Shown piece after piece: positions 1 through 13,500 of a stretch of DNA of 64,000 nucleotides. The position numbers and the translations under genes are program-made. How positions within the stretch are numbered: position 1 is the first letter of the stretch; every line of letters starts with the position of its first letter. Location: positions 434,001 to 498,000 of the forward strand of contig JAGFNK010000002.1 of the NCBI GenBank assembly GCA_025769875.1, written 5' to 3'. A model generated the notes under the pieces. That model was not told the DNA's origin. It saw nothing but the letters and a program-made list of their open reading frames with translations, and did no database searches. Source of the DNA: Russula earlei (Eukaryota; Basidiomycota; Agaricomycetes; Russulales; Russulaceae).

Positions 1-2
1 GA

Positions 3-194
3 GAGGTCGCGCTCACTATACAGACATTAAGAGGCGCGGACGGGAATATATCGAAGAAATTCATCCAAGAATGGTTTGGTGATGAACGGTTGCCTATTGG
101 ATGGTCCAAACCTACGACTCCGATAGGTCTCCGGAGCACCACTCGACTTGCCAATTGGGTGTGGTCATTACTCAAAGGCAGACGGGTTGACTGA
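3..194 (+). CDS. C-terminal fragment of a possible peroxidase-like protein
   Basis: An open frame runs from the window edge to a TGA at 192-194, giving about 63 residues. The start lies outside the window. The segment contains FIQEWFGDERLPIGW followed by a Ser/Thr/Pro-rich tail. An acidic-basic 'ERLP.GW' segment followed by a Pro/Thr stretch resembles the C-terminus of fungal heme-thiolate (chloroperoxidase family) proteins. No heme ligand or catalytic residue lies in this fragment, so the family call is tentative. It could equally be the tail of another fungal protein. Confidence 0.4.
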   Translation, partial: EVALTIQTLRGADGNISKKFIQEWFGDERLPIGWSKPTTPIGLRSTTRLANWVWSLLKGRRVD

Positions 195-3100
195 ATTCGA
201 GTTGACTGTCTGACTATCCTATATAGTATTCATCACCGGAGATCTGTACGTATATCATTTGGACCTGTGCTGACTTGTATTTCTGCATTACGGGTATTAA
301 TCAGTATGCAATTTCTTTCCGCTTTCTGCAACTTTCCCCTCTAAGCCCACGGGACCTGAAGCCTGTTGAGGAGTTTTTGCTGCCTCCCGCCGTCGAAGTC
401 AAAAGTAAGTATCAGCTGATGTCCGTACTACGGGACGCCGAGGCGTCTACCAGCAATTGTACAGATGAGTGAGCTCCCCCCACACTGTCGCACTCCCATG
501 CCTGCTGCTTCCTCTTTGGCCGAATGATTCAGGAAGCCTAGGTCTAGAAGTGAGGATGTTGCAATAGCTTCAAGTTGCCATATCAGGCCCGTGTCCATTC
601 CGGGTGTCTTGACGACTTGTGCGATCAATCGCGCCGCTAGTGGCCATTAGATTTAGTAAATTTCATTCATGATGGGATGCGAGCTTCGTGGTATTTTCGG
701 GAGGCGACGCGCAGGATTCCTGGTTGGCATTCACCGCGGAGGAATTAGTCGTTTGTCAACAAGAAAGAAGAAAAAAACGTACCACATCTGCAGCCATCCC
801 ATCATCGAAGGTTCATAGATTCGCGCTCAGCAAGATATCACCGGGTTTGTTTGACGCTGGCTTGAAAGGCTGTCCTTGCCGAGTGGCAGAATAACGCCCG
901 CGCTACAGTACATGCCAGTGCTCGCGACGACCAATCCTCCTCCATCATCAGATCCTATGACAGCGTCTCCAAGCCAAACGTGCCTATTGAACAAAGTGCT
1001 GACGACGATCGGGGCGTATCGATCGCTTCGCTTCCATTCCTTGCTGTGATAGAGGGCAGGGTGACCGCCCCGTATGGGGTCGCCATCGAACGCGGGCGGC
1101 AGTTGGCGATGCGATGCAACTTGTGTTGGGGGCGGGGAAGTGACGGCGATCGCTGACAACTGAAGGGTGATTGATAATCGGAACGTGGATTCCGTATGGT
1201 ATACTGTATATACCGGACACAATAGCGCATTGGCACGGCGGCCACGAGCTGCATCTCGAAGGTGGCTTCCCAACTTCTATACCGTTGTCATTTGCCCCCG
1301 AGAGACGGGTGTTCTACTCAATCTCGATTACGTGCCCACATCAAGTGGACACAGCATTTCACCATATTCTCCCAAATCCGGAGCGACGGAGGTTGTTATC
1401 CCCGGGCGTACTTACCTTGGCCTTAGGCTCTGACGAGCGTGTCCTGTCGTCTTTTCCATGGCCACTACTACTACTGTGCTAGTAGAGGGTGGCGGTAACC
1501 TGTGTGAGTGGCAACTGGATCTTCATTCTGGCAATTGTTACAGTACTGTGTCTGCTGTGCTGTTCGAGCTTATTTCATCAGAGTTATATCCTCTCTCTAC
1601 ACTCTAGACTTAAAGTGTAACAGACGAACAATAAAGCAGGACGCCACTGGAACCTGGTCCATCAGATGGTGTTCCTGCACCGAACGTACTATATATGGCC
1701 AAATTATCCCTGTATGCCCTTTATTACCCATGTTGTAGCCGTGACAAACATACTCTGGCACTGTTTCGCGATACTACTGAACATCTCGAAGATAAGGAGC
1801 ATGTGTCAGTGCGTCAGAGCGAAAGAGAAAGAGATGTTGATGACGGCGAACAGGCAAGCGGTTGAGCAGGAGCTCCATCGAGATGATGGCCCACTAGTAT
1901 ATGACACCCTATCGCCGGTGGCAGTCCGGGAGGAGAGTGACTACCAGAAAGTTCTGATGGGTCAGATATATTATAGATAGAAATGAACGTGTTCATCCAT
2001 TACCTTTTCACCTTGCAATGGGTGTGTTGTCAGCCCTGGCAACTGTCCCTTGCGAAAGGGTGTGCTAGAAAACTTGCCTATCGGCTTGATTTCTGCCTCG
2101 TCTGTTATTGTCTTGATGAGAAGATAGACAATGTTGACCAAATGATGGGAACTGATGAATGGTGTCACAACGGGCAGGAAGGGACTTATAGTCAACTCAG
2201 TGGACAATAAAAGTAAAATATTTCAAATGCTGAGTAGGCTCTGTTGCGGCGGCAACAAATTATATTACATAAGTAATGACTTTGGTTGAGCATGAAAAAT
2301 GTGACAAAAAGGTTAATTAAGGACAGTCTACTCATTCCGGCACAACTTTTAGCCAGGCTAGGGTAAATGTTGTGCCGGAATGAGTTGACTGTCCTTATTT
2401 AACCTTTTTGATCACATTTTCATGCTCAACTAAAGTCATTACTTATGTAATATAATTTGTGGCAGAAACAGAGCCTACTCAGCATTTGAAATATTTTACT
2501 TTTATTGTCCACTGAGTTGACTATAAGCAGAGTCGACTTATCCCTTCCTGCCCGTCGTGTGTGGTCACAACGACGACGCGATTCCGCGATCGACCCCTTG
2601 ATCAATGCTGATGCTGAAAAATGGAGCACTACGGCAACCCAGGTGCGATGGAGTTGGCCAGATCTCGACTCGACTCAGTTCTCTGGCAACATTAATGTCT
2701 TCTACCCAGCAAAGGCCATGGTGATGTTAACGCAAATGTATCATGCCTCTTACCGGATCGTGATCCAAATCCTAGCCTGTCCGAGTTTCATGTCAATACC
2801 GCGAGCGCCGCACTTCCTCATGTGAGCAATTCCTTGATTCGGTGATGCCATCATAGTTCCGCGATGCAAGGGCCTGAACAACCCGGCCACGTTAACTTGA
2901 GGCCACCGACCGGCCACCTAGCATCGACTCGGAGAGCGCAGTACGATCGTCCTATTGTACTGCCCGGGGGGACTTTGTTTTTACATGATAACGAACAGGT
3001 TTGCCCTGCAACACAGCGGCCGATGTGAGCTCTTTTACCTTCATAAGCCGGTTCCACCCGCTTCTTTCAACCCTGGTACAATGCAGCACAACTGCGCCAA

Positions 3101-3392
3101 CACCTCAATATGCAGGCGATCATGATCATGATATCTCTTCCTTATCAAACAGTGATCCCGGCGTGGAATTTTGCACAAGGAAGTCTCATCCATCAATGGA
3201 TGGCGGCCAGAGGTGACTTCCCGAGGAGTATTTAATCCTCATGTCTGCGATTCCAATCCTCCAGCTCTGCTCTCCCATTCGTTTCATACTGTTAGGTACT
3301 GGTTACCAATAACCCTTTTCGACACCGCCGTTTTCCTCATACCTCAACGCTTTCCACGACCGTCGTATCAAATCCACGATCTACTCACAATA
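195..3392. other. Gene-poor stretch with a fold-back element
   Basis: About 3.2 kb without a recognisable gene. The open frames are short, overlap each other on both strands and show no motif I recognise. The only clear structure is the fold-back at about 2,161-2,575. The last few hundred bases are the likely promoter of the small secreted-protein gene at 3,393. Confidence 0.6.
2161..2575. repeat. Long imperfect inverted repeat (fold-back/MITE-like element)
   Basis: The left arm (about 2,184-2,347, starting CTTATAGTCAACTCAG) is repeated in inverted orientation at about 2,369-2,527 (ending CTGAGTTGACTATAAG). The arms meet at a centre of roughly 20 nt. Arm identity is high by eye, with a few substitutions and short indels. 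The palindrome continues outward: GGGCAGGAAGGGA at 2,172-2,184 matches TCCCTTCCTGCCC on the right, with about 14 extra bases inserted in the right arm. No transposase frame is present and I see no clear target duplication. A non-autonomous fold-back or MITE is the simplest reading. Confidence 0.75.
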
Positions 3393-3668
3393 ATGCGCAC
3401 TTCGAGTGTTTTTTGCATTTTTGGTCTTGTCCTTGGTGTCGCTCAGTCGTTCGCAGCACCTTCTGTGCCGTACGCCCACATCTTCAAGCTTTGTTGCATT
3501 CCTGCGTTAACTTTACCTTGCAGGTCTGAGCGTGCCTTGTATGCCCACCATGGTGATGGTGAAGGTTTAATAGATGAACATATATTAAGACGAAAACCAA
3601 GCCCCCCCCCTGATCCCCCACCTCTACGCCCCATTGTTTACGGGGATCATACTTCAATCCGGGGTTGA
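3393..3668 (+). CDS. Small secreted protein, paralogue of the 54.8 kb gene
   Basis: I join two exons, 3393-3469 and 3524-3668, across a 54-nt intron (GTACGCCCAC...CAG). This gives about 73 residues. The N-terminus MRTSSVFCIFGLVLGVAQS is a textbook signal peptide, and a Pro-rich tail (PSPPPDPPPLRP) follows. The gene at 54,817 begins with a related leader (MRTTAVFAILCLAIPSFAS). Its intron is in the same phase and starts with the same ten bases, so the two are paralogues that share a leader exon but not the mature domain. Function is unknown. It could be a secreted peptide or a truncated family member. Confidence 0.6.
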   Translation: MRTSSVFCIFGLVLGVAQSFAAPSVPYAHIFKLCCIPALTLPCRSERALYAHHGDGEGLIDEHILRRKPSPPPDPPPLRPIVYGDHTSIRG

Positions 3669-4086
3669 TTTGGATGTGGACTCAGGGTTCTGCCGCGGGT
3701 TTGCGGGTTATCCGGGGAGAGGAACGAACGCGTTCCTACGTAATTACGACATAGATACACAATGCGATCACATCTTATGTCTCAGTCTCCGACACGAAAT
3801 AATTTTATCCGGAAAGCGCGGGAGGGAATGCGCGACCAATCACGTTTGCGGGGACTGTGTCGGCACCGTGACAGGCACGAGGGGAACAAACAAAAATCAC
3901 TGCACAGAACTACTGTACTTCACATATCGAAAGAGAGATATAAATAGGTTATTACATGTTGTTCGTGGCATACAAGCCGGCAACAGATCAGATTTGTGAA
4001 TCAAATCAGTCGGCGGTAAAACACGTCAATGCATTGCATGAGACACTGAACAAGCCCGTAAGCGGTACATGATGTGAGAACGACGG
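3669..4086. other. Intergenic region
   Basis: About 420 bases between the small secreted gene and the 3' end of the IQGAP gene. No gene or repeat was recognised. Confidence 0.6.
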
Positions 4087-7000
4087 TTATTTATACATAA
4101 AACCTGAGAAAGAGGATCGATTCAGAACATGTGCGGTGACATTGTCATGGCGGTACACCCACTTTTTGTTGATTTGATACAGAAGAAGATTGAGGTTAAA
4201 TTTAGTGAGCCCGTTGAATAATGAGAGAGACGCTCTGTCTTGATATTGAGCCTGGAGAAGGTCTTCAAGTCGTACATCAGCAGTTGCCATACGATTTGTA
4301 ATCCCCAACGTGTTGTTGAACATCTCGATGGTGAACACGCCAAGTTGGTTCGAAGAAATGACGACGTCAATCTTATCAAATTGTCTCGGGGAGTACTGGT
4401 CGATAGACAATAGTATGCCTCTCTCGTACAGGTCCTGCGCGCTGTACTTGAATGAGCCGAACTGCGGAGTCTTGCCTGATTTTTGAAGGTCTCGGAGGTG
4501 GAAATATTGCTTAGTAAAAGGCATGATGATTCGCTTTTTCCTGCTGTCATCAGTACTAATCACGCTGATGAATTCTGAGTAGACCGTACGATTTTCCTCG
4601 TTGCATGGTTGCCATAGCCACTTCAACATAGCTATTGTAGCTATTAATTTGCTCCTCAAAGTACTTTTTGCGTTCTTTGAGATGCCGTAAAGCTTCTGCC
4701 ATATTTTCGATCTCTTGCTGGCGCTGGAGGCGCATGCGATGTTTGCTGCGAACATCGTGGGCAATGGCATTCAGCATGTCTTGATATCCATCACTTCGCG
4801 TCACCTTGCCTTGTTTCTCTAGCTCAAGAAGGAAGAAGATCGCATGCGCTTTAACCTCACGGAACGATAGGCTAGCCTGACGTTAGCACCGCTTCACAAA
4901 CTAAGGTCGTCCACCCACGATCGGATGTCTTGTAATCGGTATGCGGATTCCTGCGCAGCCGCAGACGGCATGCGCCTCGGATGGCGGCGATGGTCACTTT
5001 CCATCTCAGACTCCAGAATATCTTCCCACATCATCTCGTGTTCATCCGAAACAGGTTGCATAAGAGATTCGACGAGGTCCTTGCCGGGCTGTACACGAAG
5101 GATGGCCAGGACAGTGCGTTTGGCTTGTACCCATAGAGTCTTCTCATCGGCGCGAGGGTCTAAACAACAGCTTAGGATATATGACGAAGTCGCAAGTGAG
5201 ATCCTTGCCTCGAACATGGGCGAAGCGGTTCGTTAGCTCCAATGTGATTGCCCTGTCCCTGGCATCCTTAAGTTCTTCATTTCCAAATTGAGGAACGCCA
5301 TCGAGTTCGTGAAGAATTGTCCGTAGTGGATCGTCACGGGAAGGACCCTAAGGTAGAGTTGACGAAAGAGAAACGAAAACAACACGGTATACAACGCACC
5401 AAGCGGTCAATATGCTGCGCGAGCAACCCATGCATAGCATAGACTTCATTCGGAGAAATGTATATAGGCTTAGGTTGCACCGTGACATCCAGAAATTCGT
5501 GGGCATGATATTGTGTCTCCGCATCCGGGACGTCGGCAACTGTAGCACCATAGAATGTATGACTGAGTGCATTCATAGAACACTTACCTTCAAAAAGCCA
5601 AGATGTCAGCTGCGAGATGGCTCTTTTCACGTACTCATTGATTGGAATGTAGCTTGGGGTGTCATCTCCGAATTCCGAACCGCTTGTCACCTGGGCTAAG
5701 ACTTTGGAGATTTGGGCAAGGTTCCTACGGGAACCGACATCGACAGTGCTGGAAACTATATCGAATGTTTCAGGGGTACTTTGAACAAAAAACGTTCAGA
5801 GCCAGAGCAGAGGATGGATGGGGGATATCGGTTTACTTACATGATGGCAGGGTTGATATACCGATAAAAGACGAGACGGCCGATACAAGCTGCCAATGCT
5901 TCATCGGAGACATCGGGGAATTTGTTCTGAATAACAGGTCGTTAACGAAAGAACAGGATGGATTAAGAACTCACCCTGACTGCCACCAGAGTTTCACGAG
6001 CAAGGTATCGTACACCATAGGGCATCTTCCTCGTCGAAAGTACAATAGCGGAGATGAACGCTTCCGACCACCATCGCAGCACTTGGAGGTCTAGAAGCAA
6101 TGGATGTCAGATTAGCGGTCATAACAATATTGTGTCCACTTGCGTCGGATATACTCGGGACGTATAATTGGATCATTGAGAGCATCGGCAAAGGAAATGT
6201 CCTTTAATTTAGAGGTCACGTTCCCAGAGCGCATTTCCTCGAGGTCGATCCGCGTTCGGTATATCTACGGGAGTTCTCATCAAACCAAGAAAACGTCAGG
6301 GTAAGATGTAGCTACCTGCTTAGGGTCGACTTCGAGATCCAGATCTTCGGTCGCGAGAACATCGCATATCAAAGGTTGCAGAGTCTCGCGGACATGGACC
6401 GTGTGCTTGGGTCGAATGTAATGAAGGGCGATGTTGATATACACCGGATGTCCGTGAATCACATCGGTGAGTGTTTTGGCGCATTCTATCTCCTCTGTTA
6501 TTGAGAACTGGATTCTCCGTTACATCCTTTTAAAGCGAAAACTTAGAATGGTTATTCCCACCTGGAACAATTTAAGGAGTAGGTAATCCTCTCTGCGGTC
6601 CTGCCCGTACCCAAAGAGTGTAAGGACGACTCTTTCGAGGAGGCGGCGGTCCTTCTCGGGCACGTTGTCTCCAGACATCTCCAGGAACAGTTTGGCGAGA
6701 TATTCACCACGAGATTGCAGGAGATAGAAGAGTTGTTGGTAGAGCTCTAGCTTTCGCTTCGCGGCATGATCGAGGGTGCTTGGCCCTGCGAATGGGTCAC
6801 CATGGGCAGCAAGCACAGACGCCCTCGACGCATGCGCCGCTGCAGTATCTGCTCCATATTTACGCCGCGCCTTGACAAGCTCCTCGAAAGTTTTAACGTT
6901 ATGTACGACGAGCGCGATCTTGACATCCAGGTCATTGACATCGTTTTCGAGCGCCTGGTTCTCTCGGACTCTCTCTACGACTTGTTTCCGCATACGTTCG

Positions 7001-10000
7001 AGGTCCAACTCCTCCTGGAAGTCATTCTCAGAGTCGTCAAGAAGGTGGACAAAACTCTTGATGGCCCCAACAGAGACATTTGTTCCCACAGTAAGCTGCC
7101 GGTACTGGTCCCGGGTTTCCTTCGCACGGAAAAGGGACTGAATCTTGATTACCTTTTCCAGATTTTCATGGTAGTAACGTATCTTCTCGTGGAATTTCCT
7201 GCGCTGCAAAACCCCTCTGAACAGAGCCTGCAATGCAGAGGCGACACTATGGCTCCTTCGCAGATGATTGCGCCAAGCATACCAGTCATTACGCACAAGA
7301 AATCCACGCGCGATGGCCTGGAAACCGACAACGTCAGGTAACGAAAACTCCAGGCGTTTGATCTGTTCACGATGACGGTTTCGTGTCAGAGCCGCACGGG
7401 CTAGAGCTTGAAATCCGCCAACGGACGAAACAATCGCAACTCTGGCCAGGGTCTTCTGTAATGCATTGTGATGGTGTCGTACGAGATTTGCACGCGCGCG
7501 TGCTTGCAGTTGAACGACGACTGGGGTCGCTTTTCGTAGACCCCGTATAAGCACCAACAGTCGCTTGCGTGCAAGATACGTCCGAACGGCCGCCTGAACA
7601 CGTACCAAGACGTCTGTGATATCTTCTAGCTTTGCGAGCTGACTTCGTACGCGCCTTCGCATCAGAACGCCCATTGCCTGTGCTTGAAGAGCGATGATGG
7701 AATCTTCCGAACGATCCAAAGCATTAAGTTGTCTGGCTACTGCCACTCTCCGAAGCGCGCCTCGGGCAACTGCTTGAAGCCCAACAATAGAGCCAAAAAC
7801 TTTCCGGGTGGAAAACACCTTCATGAGTTGATCCTGCCTTCGCTGGACAATGCGGGCGCGGGCTTGCGCCTGCATTTTCGTGACCGTTAAGACACTGCGC
7901 TGAAAAGCTGCGCGCAGCCTGGCGAGTCGCTTGCGAACGAGAAGACCTCTGATCTGAGCCTGGATCTTGATAACGTTCCGCGAACGGGCATTAACCCGCT
8001 TGATCCACGCAAACCTTTGCCGTCGTAGAAGATGTCCGCGAGATGTGGCCTGAAGTGCGACAACCCATGGTAGTACACTAAGTTGCTGATCCCGAAAATC
8101 GGCAACCGCCCTTCTGGCAAGGACACCACGGCTTTGTGCCTGTGCTCGGATGATATATCTTTGAGCCAGCTGGAGGCGAGCGATCTGCGTAGCTTGAGCC
8201 TTTCTTGCCAGAAAGCCACGAGCAAGCGTTTGGACAGATATGACAGACGACTCATTCTCCCGAAGAAGGCGATCACGCACTGGAAAATGGGTGAGAGACC
8301 AATATGGAGGGAAGAATGAGACCAACTTTCTTCTTCAGTCTCTTCTGGCTCCTCATTGATCTCCAGAGCGAGTTCTCTGCCAACATTTCCAAAATTTGGC
8401 ATGGGCACTCCTGCATCCTTGAGACCTTTCTGTGTCTTCTGAAGCTGATCGTCAGAGAACTGCAGACGACCAACTAAGTTGCCAATCCGCTCGGCCAATC
8501 CGCGACGAGCGAGGAGATGACTAGACGCAAACAACAATGCATCAGTGCCACTTATGAGGTTCAACATTTACATACCTCAGAGCATGAATGCAGTATATGA
8601 CCTTGGGGAGATTCTTTTTCTCGTAGAGGTCAGTCAATTCGAAAATGAAGCTCTGTACTTGATTGTAGTGTCATGATAAACACCTGGAGACTGGCACACA
8701 CCTCGGGAAGGCCGACATGCCTGACAAAATTGAAGAAGTAATTTATGTTATCCGAATGACGAAAATCGAGCTTCGGAGCTTCATAAATCCTACGAACAAC
8801 GGCTTCGCCCTGAAAGACCCTGACGAGTTTCGCAAGAACAACACCATTCCGCAAAGACTCTTCCATGTCTACGACTCCGAACCCGAGCTCTTCTCCTAAG
8901 CAACCTTCGATCCATTGTTGTGCTTCACCAACGTGACAAAGATACTCATAAGCCTGTATAAGATGTCGTTGAGTATCTGCCCAAAGGCCTCTTGTAAGTC
9001 GTGTTGTGGGAGGAGAAGAGGTAGGGGCGCTTGGAACTGTGTCGCGAGATAGCTTGAGCCTCCCTGGGATACCAGCAACACCGTCTGGATTTGCTTTGCT
9101 GGGGCTCAATTGTTCCCGTGTTCCACGATGTTTGATGGCTGCTCTCCTCTCCAGACGCTGTTCGCGCCATTTTTGCCTCTCGTTTCGAGCTTCCTCCTCT
9201 TCGCGCTGAGTTCTGGTATCTTCATCCGCGACCCAGTCATCGTCTGCATCTCCGCTGGCAATTCTAGGTAGATGACGTCCTAGTTTCTGTCCAACGAGGA
9301 GATTCTCGCCATATGTTGACGCTTTCTTGCTGCTCATATATGAGCTCTTGTATGGAGTAGGATGCATGGAAGAAAGTGATGGTGGACTAGGTTGAAATGC
9401 GCCAACGGGGGGTAACATGTTTCCTACACCACTAAGAGGGAGATCTCGATGACGGGAGGCAAGTAGTTCACGCGGCGAGGAGGAACCCGAGTTCGTTAAT
9501 AGATCCTCATATACCGAGGTAGGACGAATACGACGTGAGTTAGGCAGGTTGCTCGAGGAAGGACTGATGCGCCATGGTGGAGATTCGTCTTCCCTGGAAG
9601 TTATAGGCGATACAGCAGCCTTTGAGAGGATCTCGTCCACGGTACGGGCCCGGGAGCGAGCGGATTTTGGCGCAGACTGCGAGTCGTTACTACGTTCATC
9701 GAGGCGCGCCGGTTGACTGGGAACGGAAACAACAGAAGAAGGCGTAGAGTGAGGGAATCGAATCCGATAAGCAGTATCGGCAGGCGAGGAAGCGTTTGCC
9801 GACAGAGGTGGGGGATCTGGATTCGTTACAGTAACACCCGTTGCATTGGGTGACAAGGGTGACGCGACTATTGGAGCAGGGATGGTGTGGCGTTTCAGAT
9901 AAGTAGGTGCATGCAGCACATCCGAGGATGTCGTTGCCCGTGGAGAAGGCGAGGACTCGGTGGAGCTTGACACGGAGAAACGACTTGATAACGTGCGTGA

Positions 10001-10339
10001 AGGCTTTGAGTCGGGACCTTGGGCTTCCAGAATGCTGGATAGATCCTTCTCATCCGAGGCAGCCTCTGCACGAACGCGTTCCTCCCACTTCCCGCGAACG
10101 ACGTCGATACTTCCGCCGATGCGATGGGAGGGCGTCCACCGCCGGGTTGTAGTTGACGGTGTGGAGCTATTACCGGTGGTGAGAGAATTGATAGTAGAGA
10201 CCGAGCCAGACCTCGAGAGCGATCCTGTATTCGTAGACCCGCGTTCAAGGAGACGAGCCTGATAAGCAAAGCCTACGGATGAACCCGGCCGACCGGAGCG
10301 TATGGGAGAGTTAGAGCTCGAGGAGTCGGATCGCTCCAT
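4087..10339 (-). CDS. IQGAP-family scaffold (Rng2/Iqg1 type)
   Basis: IQGAP organises F-actin at the cytokinetic ring. Reading from ATG 10,339, the domains are a long Ser/Pro-rich N-terminal region, a calponin-homology domain (about 9,000-8,600, WIEGCLGEELG through the DNINYFFNFVRHVGLPEV helix), then at least 13 IQ-like repeats (about 8,270-7,100, for example LARGFLARK, QIRGLLVRKRL, LFRGVLQRRKF). A coiled region, the RasGAP-related domain (about 6,900-4,850) and the RasGAP C-terminal domain follow (about 4,800-4,087, KSGKTPQFGSFKYSAQDLYERG). Introns I traced include one splitting the codon at RGKS|KKRIIMPF near 4,550-4,600. An in-frame GTG lies upstream at 10,378, but ATG at 10,339 is the natural start. 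The gene is divergent from GCP3, with about 220 bp between the starts. Confidence 0.93.
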
Positions 10340-10559
10340 GTCGTCGCGTGGGATCGTGAAAGGCCGTAAACAATACACTGATGCTGATAAGTGAATAGGA
10401 GATGCAAAAGAGAGGGAAAGCGTGAGCCGGCTGTATAGTACGACGTTAAGCTGCTGCTGCCCCCAACTCAGTCGCTTCTCCTTTAGGCAGAGCGCATGGG
10501 GTTGCCGGTTAACACGGCCCGATCACGGGGGCGCGTCACTCTTTGTGAACGTTCATTCA

Positions 10560-13500
10560 ATGGCCGCCAGTGCCTCGACCTCATCCCTGGAATCTCTTAT
10601 CCATTCTATCATCCCTCAATCCAGGACAGATCGTGTATTATTTGATGATATCCTTGCACACTGTAAAGATGTGTTATCTAGGTTAGCCACGTTCTTGCCA
10701 AAGCCTTCCCTTTGTTTGAAATGTCCACCAGCCACATAGGTCAGAGCCGTGAGAGGGACATTGGGCATCTCGCAGACCTCGTCAAGCGTCGCCGTGCGTT
10801 CATAAGCCTTCTCCACCTTCTCATCCTACCGTTTAACGTATGCGCCCCTCTCAGTTGCGCAGACTCGTCCTGACGGTGCATCATCTGTGCAATTTACAAA
10901 TCTGTTGTCTAGATTGCTGGAACAGGTGCCTTTTCTCCAAATCGGTGTGCGACATGCTATTGAATACGTGCGCAGCCTGTTCTATCACGCAAATATGACT
11001 CTATCCTATTTCTGCACTCCTTGGCATCCTCAACGCGAACGCCTCTCATTGCCCCTTCATTACTCCCCTCTCTCGCACCGTCGCCTCCAATCACTTCCAA
11101 ACATACACCAGTCGTTTCTCCGATTGATGCAACGTCACCACCATCTCAGCAACTTAACAAAGGGAAGTCTAAAGCAGAGCTTTTGCGAGAAGTGCGGGCT
11201 CGATCCGGTACGGTGACTAGTGATCCACTCAGGGGCTTATTTACGATGTGGGTAATAGGTTACCCGCACGTTCCAGAAGTTGCTCTCCTGAGAGATGCAC
11301 TATATCTTTTGCAAGGGATATCAGGAAAGCACGTGCAGTTTGCGACAGGTAAAGATGTGGCGACAGAGATGAACCTTTTTTTCACGGAAGGCTCTGTACG
11401 TGTCATGAGGTGATGTTCGCCTAGTACTTCACCATCTTTTCCCTTAGGGATACCACATATCAACCCCCACAAAGCAGCTGATACACAGGCTATCCGAGGT
11501 CGGGCACCTGTATATTCGCGTCGATCGCTTTATCCGGGAACGCGAGGCGCGATCTGGGATTGGAATGATTGAACAGAGTCTTTGCCATCACTTGCAATCC
11601 CAACTGACCGAGTACTATCGGCTCATAGCTGTCTTGGAGTCACAACTAAATATCGCTTGCCATTCCCAAGATTCGGATATGTCGGCTACGATGTCAATGG
11701 AACCAGACCCCCGAGCAGAGGAGAGTGGGTTGACACTCAAGCGACTTGACGTGTGGGTCAATGAGTGGAGGCTGCGTATGCGCATGATGAGCGTCTGTGT
11801 AGAAGCGGCCAAAGGTACGGCTTAATAACACTTCTGTTGATTGGCACTTCATCGACACCATAAGACACGCATGGCGGCGCTCTTGTTAACCTCATTCACA
11901 GCTACACAGAAAATGGTGACCCGTTTGTTCGTAAATTCACGGATCAACTTCTGGAAGAAGTAAGTTTGTCTAGGAGTTGTCGCCTAGATTCGCTGAGAAT
12001 AACCCATGAACCGAGGTATCAAAACCCTTCTTCGAGACGTTGCAGAGGTGGCTATTTTCTGGTGAATTATACGATCCATACTTGGAATTTTTTGTTACCT
12101 TGGACCCGGGGCTTGCCCATCTGCAATATGTACATCCCTCCTCCCTTGCAACCGGTGCGGGTATTATGATAGGTGATGGCGGCTTCAGCGGCTTCAACGT
12201 GGATCAAGATGACCTCACAGGAGAGCGCGAGAGTGGACTCCGGCTGTGGCAGGCAAAGTACAAATTCAGGCAAGAAATGTTACCAGCGTTTGTTGGAGAA
12301 GGTTTCGGTATCAAAGTACGCCATCTGATCTCATGTATTACTAATTCGCGTCAACCTTTTCCAATGTGCAGATATTCTCGACAGGCAAGAGTCTGAATTT
12401 CATTCGGTACAGTTGCCACGACACAGACTGGATCGCGACGCGAGAAAAGATGAGCAATACGAACGGTAGTGAGTTACGAATACGAGAGCGTCTGCTCCTG
12501 TCTGACTGAAGGAAGCTTTACAGTACAGTGACATTTTCGGGCTCGAGCGTTCGATAGACGCCGCTTATCGCATAGCTAGTCAGCGTTTGTTCGACATATT
12601 CTTCGACAAGTTTCGGTTGCTAGACCACTTCCGGGCTTTGAAGAACTACCTTCTCCTGGGTCATGGTGATTTTGCGGATCAGCTCATGGAAACCATTGGG
12701 TAAGCCGCAATGCTGACATACTTACGACATTGCTCAGATATTCACTCTCAGACCGAGCTTGTCAAGACCGGCGAACTCGTTATACCGGCACAATCTGACA
12801 GCTACGTTGGAAACGGCCATCCGTTCGTCCAATGCTCAGAAGGATCCACCTGATGTTCTTCGACGCCTTGATGCACGCATGCTGGAATATAGTCAAGGTG
12901 AAATTGGCTGGGACGTATTCACCTTGGAGTATAAGGTCGACGCTCCTTTGGATACCGTTCTTGATCCGGACTCTATGGTCAAGTACCTCAAGCTGTTTAA
13001 TCACCTGTGGAAAATGAAACGAATTGAAAGCACCATGACCAAAGGGTGGGTAAGAACAGCGGGTGCCACCAAGGCCTTTGTGCGAATACCGGGTAGGTTT
13101 TGAGGTACTTCAAGGATGTAGTAATTGACGTCTTGAACCAGAGTTGGAGCCAGAATGGCATAAGATCCGCCTGATCACCGCAGAAATGATTCACTTTATA
13201 CGACAGATGGCCGCTTATTGCTACTTAGAAGTCATTGAGTGCTCGTGGAAGGCTCTCATGGACTTCATCAATGAGAAAGAGGGCGACTTGGACGCCCTGA
13301 TTAGCGCTCATCGCGTGTATTTAGATCGGATGGTGAAGAAATTATTGCTGCTCAGTTCCAAGGCCGGTAGAGAGGTTGGTCTTTCGTCTGATCTCCAAAA
13401 CCCAACGTTGACTTCTACTATTTTCAGGAGGGTTTACTCAATCAGGTCAAGGAGGCGTTCTCGCTCATGCTTGGGTTTTACGATGCGACAGTGAGCGGCG

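Noticed and set aside
827..1482. Overlapping open frames on both strands
   Set aside because: No motif, no splice-compatible neighbours, and similar frames on both strands indicate chance.
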